DNA from: Terriglobia bacterium
GTDB lineage: Bacteria; Acidobacteriota; Terriglobia; UBA7540
Assembly: GCA_030040295.1 (NCBI GenBank)
Contig: JASHTZ010000686.1
Coordinates: forward strand, 1-9,900
Direction of reading: 5' to 3'
Length of the DNA: 9,900 nt
Below, in pieces: positions 7,187 through 9,900 of this stretch (the stretch's first letter is position 1; the number at the start of each line of letters is the position of its first letter). The notes beneath the pieces are model-generated. The model saw only the letters and a program-made list of their open reading frames with translations. It did no database searches and was not told the origin of the DNA. Both the position numbers and the translations under genes were made by a program.

Positions 7187-8452
7187 TTACTTGCTCAGAA
7201 TCTCCATCATGAAGTCGGTACCTTCCTTGCATTTCATCAAAGACAGTTTTTCGATCGCCGTCTTGCGCAGCTCCGGGTCTTTTTCCCCTCGGCCAAGACT
7301 CACCAATTCCTTGCAATTCCCCTGAAGGAAGAAGGCGTTCAGGATCTCCTTGCGAATCTCCGGAGTTTTCTCCGTCTGATAGAGGGAAACCAGGTGGTCG
7401 GCGGTTCGGGAGCCCATCAATCCCAGGGAGCGAATCGCTTCGCGGCGCAGGTCAACGTCCTTTTCGTTTTGCGCAAGCGAGTAGAGACGCTCTCCCTGGC
7501 CGCCCACAAAGAGCGCCCGGATGATCTCGCGCTTCACCTCCGGGGTGGACTCAGATTGATAGAGTTCCCAAAGGTCGTCGCCCGCGCCCATCACTCCCAA
7601 CTGGCGCACAGCCTCGCGGCGCAAGTCGACATTCTTTTCCGATTTGGCCGCGGATAAGATGCGGTCCTTCTCGCCGGAGATCATGAAGTCGCGCAGAATG
7701 GATTTCTTGACGTCGACATCGTCGCTGTGCGCGTAAATGTCCGCCAGTTCCGCTTTGCTGGCGGGATCGCCGGAGATGGCGAGGTCTTGAAGGGCCTTGG
7801 CTTGCAGGTCGCGTCCCGATTGCCCTCGCGCCACTCCCGCGATAATGGCGCGCGCCTGCGGCGAGCCGTTTTGCGACAAAACAAACAAGGCGCGTTCCTT
7901 CACGCGCGGCGACTGATTGCCCTGAAGGACTTTTTCGAGCAGCGGCACGGCGTGTTCCGGGTCGGAATTCATCAGCCCCTGAATGGCGATGAGCTTCAGG
8001 TCTTCATCCGATATGTTTTCAGGAGAAACCTTCTCCCCCATGGATTGGCGAATCTCCACATCCAGGGCCTTGGCATCGCTGGTCCATTTGTCCTGTGTGC
8101 CGGATTTTTCCAACTCAGCCAGCGCCTCAAGGGCCTCTTCCCGCCGCGCCAGCTTGTTCAGAGCATAGGCGCGCCAGTAGGTTGCGGCATTGGCGTGAGG
8201 GCCGTGCAGCTCAATAACCTGTTTGAACGCGTCCAGAGCCTTCTCCCACTGATTCTGGTCGAGGTCGGACGTGCCCTCAGCATAAAGGTCGGATTCGTGG
8301 TCCGGCGCCGCCTCGGCTGCGCGAGCACCGGGCGAATCGAGCGCTGCCCGTGGTTCCTCCGCTCGCGCGAGCGCCGGCGATCGCAGGAACATCACCGTCA
8401 CGATCACCAAAGCGATATTTCCGGTGATTAGAATTTTCTTTGTGTGTGTCAT
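7187..8452 (-). CDS. Exported TPR/HEAT-repeat protein of the sigma-factor cassette
   Basis: The protein has 421 residues. A basic start (THTKK) and hydrophobic core (about 7-27) ending in ALARAEE form a signal peptide, so the protein is probably periplasmic. A TPR-like region follows (about 57-115: LYAEGTSDLDQNQWEKALDAF, then TYWRAYALNKLARREEALEAL), then HEAT units to the C-terminus. Units beginning EKNVDLRREA (272), EKDVDLRREA (330) and EKDPELRKTA (390) form a 58-60-residue super-repeat made by duplication of unit pairs. An in-frame ATG at 8464 directly follows the anti-sigma stop (TAAATG), but GAGG at 8462-8459 sits 6 nt before ATG 8452. I therefore use 8452, while 8464 remains possible. 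It is co-transcribed with the anti-sigma gene. The role is inferred as an envelope protein-binding partner or output of the sigma factor. Confidence 0.88.
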   Translation of the reverse strand: MTHTKKILITGNIALVIVTVMFLRSPALARAEEPRAALDSPGARAAEAAPDHESDLYAEGTSDLDQNQWEKALDAFKQVIELHGPHANAATYWRAYALNKLARREEALEALAELEKSGTQDKWTSDAKALDVEIRQSMGEKVSPENISDEDLKLIAIQGLMNSDPEHAVPLLEKVLQGNQSPRVKERALFVLSQNGSPQARAIIAGVARGQSGRDLQAKALQDLAISGDPASKAELADIYAHSDDVDVKKSILRDFMISGEKDRILSAAKSEKNVDLRREAVRQLGVMGAGDDLWELYQSESTPEVKREIIRALFVGGQGERLYSLAQNEKDVDLRREAIRSLGLMGSRTADHLVSLYQTEKTPEIRKEILNAFFLQGNCKELVSLGRGEKDPELRKTAIEKLSLMKCKEGTDFMMEILSK

Positions 8453-8464
8453 GATTTGCCTCAT

Positions 8465-9226
8465 TTAAAGCGAGCTCCCGCGCGATTGCGCGCTTGCCCC
8501 TTTCTCTTTTTCCCGCACTCCCAGCTCCACCACACGAATTTTAAAGAGAATTCCCTGCGACTCGATCTGGCGCTTCAGTGACGCGAGATCATCGGCGGAG
8601 ATTTCTTTCGGACCGTTGGAAATATTCAGCAGGACGCGCTCCAGCTCATCAAGGACATTGGCCATTCCGGGGTCGCCATCGCGCAGGGCCGTCTCGCGGT
8701 ACAAGCGGTTCGACTGCACCAGGTCCTGCGCCAACTGTCGCGTCTGCGTCTCATTGACTGTCCCCTCGTCTCCCTGATTCATGACCTCCACCAGCAGCAT
8801 TTGCGCGCGCTCCAGGTGGTCGCCGACCGCCACCATGAGGATTCGCTGGCGGGCAGGCGCAGAAATGGCGGCTACGGCGGGTGTTTGGCGCTGCTGCCAG
8901 ATTCTTCCGCCCCAGAAAGCCGCCACGAGAAGTGCCGCAAGCCCCGCCGCCAATGCCCAGGTGCGCAGGGGGAGGAAGAAGGTCCAGAGCCCTGGCTTCG
9001 ATTCGTCGAGCCGTGGACGGATTCGCGCCCAAACTTCCGCACCGTAATCTTCACCGCGCTCGGGAATGGGCACGGAAGCGACAGCTTCCAGCGATTCCGC
9101 GAGAGCCGCAAGTTCCCGGCGGCAAATCTCACACGATTCCAGGTGCGCGTCGGCCTGCTGGCGGTCCATGCCGCCCTTTTCGCGGTAGTAGTGCAAAATC
9201 ATTTCGTCCTCGGTCATGTGTCGCAT
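8465..9226 (-). CDS. Zinc-finger (zf-HC2/ZAS) transmembrane anti-sigma factor
   Basis: The protein has 253 residues. The N-terminal cytoplasmic domain contains H28-x3-C32-x2-C35 (HLESCEIC), the zinc-binding anti-sigma signature that clamps ECF sigma factors. A single membrane helix lies at about 88-107 (TWALAAGLAALLVAAFWGG). The C-terminal 140 residues are helical and rich in charged residues, and would lie in the periplasm as the sensing part (for example QTRQLAQDLVQSNRLYRETA and MANVLDELERVLLNIS). The ATG at 9226 directly follows the sigma-factor TGA with no gap, which is the usual cognate sigma/anti-sigma arrangement and suggests translational coupling. A second ATG at 9217 has no better ribosome site. 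The signal that releases the sigma factor cannot be read from the sequence; no protease gene is nearby. Confidence 0.9.
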   Translation of the reverse strand: MRHMTEDEMILHYYREKGGMDRQQADAHLESCEICRRELAALAESLEAVASVPIPERGEDYGAEVWARIRPRLDESKPGLWTFFLPLRTWALAAGLAALLVAAFWGGRIWQQRQTPAVAAISAPARQRILMVAVGDHLERAQMLLVEVMNQGDEGTVNETQTRQLAQDLVQSNRLYRETALRDGDPGMANVLDELERVLLNISNGPKEISADDLASLKRQIESQGILFKIRVVELGVREKEKGASAQSRGSSL

Positions 9227-9799
9227 TCAGGTATTCACCATAGGCGCGAGCGCCTCGCGGAGCTTCCGCACGGCGCGGAAAATCGCGTTCTTGGCCGTGT
9301 TGCCGCGAATGCCCAGTGCCCTCCCGATTTCTTCAATCGAGCAACCATCGAAATGCCTCATCACAAACGCCGCGCGCTCACGCCCGCTCAGCTCCACCAT
9401 GGCGCCCTCGAGTTTTTTCTTCACCTCGACGCTGAGAAGCAGCCGCTCCGGACCCGGCGCGGCGGAGGCGACTGATTGCAGCGGTTCGTTCTCCTCATCC
9501 CGTGCGGAAACTCGCGGCTCCTCCTCGCGGCGCCGCACTCGCCGCAGGTGGTCGAGCGCGCAATTTACCGCCACGCGGTGCAGCCACGTTCCAAAATTGG
9601 CGCGCGACTCGAACTGGTGCAGGGCGCGATAGGCGCGCAGGAAAGTTTCCTGAACAATGTCCTCCGCATCGTGTTCGTTGCCGCACATTCGAAACGCCAG
9701 CCGAAAGATGGCGCGGCTGTGCCGTTCGACAAGGACACGAAAACTGTCCCGGTCGCCCGCGAGAACCTGCGCCACAGCCGTTACATCGTTGGCTTCCAT
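9227..9799 (-). CDS. ECF-family RNA polymerase sigma factor (RpoE-like)
   Basis: The protein has 190 residues, the standard length. Region 2 spans about 16-90, with the polymerase-binding and -10-reading segment DAEDIVQETFLRAYRAL (44-60) and the FGTWLHRVAVNCALDHLRR helix. A charged linker (91-118) leads to region 4 (about 122-185), with LSGRERAAFVMRHFDGCS, then IEEIGRALGI, then the recognition helix GNTAKNAIFRAVRKLR. There is no extra C-terminal domain. ATG 9799 fits family N-termini (about 12 residues before LAGDRDSF), but the ribosome site is poor (only GTGA). An ECF-like promoter ends so close that the mRNA may be leaderless. It is the first gene of a four-gene operon with its anti-sigma factor and two exported HEAT proteins, and is probably autoregulated. 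Confidence 0.94.
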   Translation of the reverse strand: MEANDVTAVAQVLAGDRDSFRVLVERHSRAIFRLAFRMCGNEHDAEDIVQETFLRAYRALHQFESRANFGTWLHRVAVNCALDHLRRVRRREEEPRVSARDEENEPLQSVASAAPGPERLLLSVEVKKKLEGAMVELSGRERAAFVMRHFDGCSIEEIGRALGIRGNTAKNAIFRAVRKLREALAPMVNT

Positions 9800-9806
9800 C
9801 TGTCAC

Positions 9807-9832
9807 TTAGACTAACAGGAAGGCAAGCGGTT
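9807..9832 (-). promoter_or_regulatory. Candidate ECF-type autoregulatory promoter of the sigma operon
   Basis: On the minus strand, AACC (9832-9829), a 16-nt spacer and GTCTAA (9812-9807) resemble the AAC / GTC two-part promoters used by many ECF sigma factors, which often transcribe their own operon. Only 7 nt separate GTCTAA from the ATG at 9799, so transcription would begin at or within a base or two of the start codon. The -35 lacks the usual GG before AAC, so this is moderate to weak evidence. Confidence 0.4.
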
Positions 9833-9900
9833 AGGCGGGAAGTGAAATATTTTGGAACGGGATAAAGTGGTATGTCTTCCAGCCTGTGGAGGCCTCAATG

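Noticed and set aside
7727..8431. A 234-codon plus-strand open frame
   Set aside because: It lies wholly opposite the TPR/HEAT gene, which has a signal peptide, repeats and operon spacing; the plus frame shows none of these.

Overview
The window is about 9.9 kb of moderately GC-rich bacterial chromosome that is densely coded, almost entirely on the minus strand. Large HEAT-repeat proteins, an ECF sigma factor paired with a zinc-finger anti-sigma protein, an HDOD-CheY-CheX set, a BcsA/PgaC-type glycosyltransferase and an acetylserotonin-methyltransferase-like enzyme together suggest an Acidobacteriota genome or a related soil or deep-branching phylum. That assignment is inferred from gene families only, because no marker gene is present. 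There are no rRNA or tRNA genes, insertion sequences or CRISPR arrays.

Layout, left to right. (1) 1-2415, minus: a membrane-anchored HEAT-repeat protein followed by a processive family-2 glycosyltransferase. They overlap by 4 nt (GTGA), and the glycosyltransferase runs off the left edge. (2) 2416-2837: a 422-bp stretch with no convincing gene. (3) 2838-4833, minus: a tight operon of an HDOD protein, a single-domain CheY and a CheX phosphatase, with 2-nt gaps. It is preceded by a near-perfect sigma-28 (FliA) promoter, which places it in a motility/chemotaxis regulon. (4) 5060-6076, plus: the only clear plus-strand gene, a SAM-dependent O-methyltransferase divergent from the HDOD operon. (5) 6216-9799, minus: a four-gene cassette of ECF sigma factor, one-pass zinc-finger anti-sigma factor, exported TPR/HEAT protein and a second exported HEAT protein. 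The genes abut or are separated by at most 21 nt. The last gene is broken by a frame change where a HEAT unit appears to be missing.

How the genes work together. The sigma/anti-sigma cassette looks like a transmembrane stress or envelope signalling unit in which the two exported HEAT proteins are either sensors/partners of the anti-sigma factor or its outputs. An ECF-like promoter lies so close to the sigma start codon that the transcript would be leaderless or nearly so. The HDOD-CheY-CheX module would receive phosphate from a kinase elsewhere, lose it through CheX, and affect behaviour or development through HDOD. The HEAT-glycosyltransferase pair probably makes an exported polysaccharide. 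The most noteworthy items are the FliA promoter, the sigma/HEAT cassette with its damaged last gene, and the overlapping HEAT-glycosyltransferase pair.
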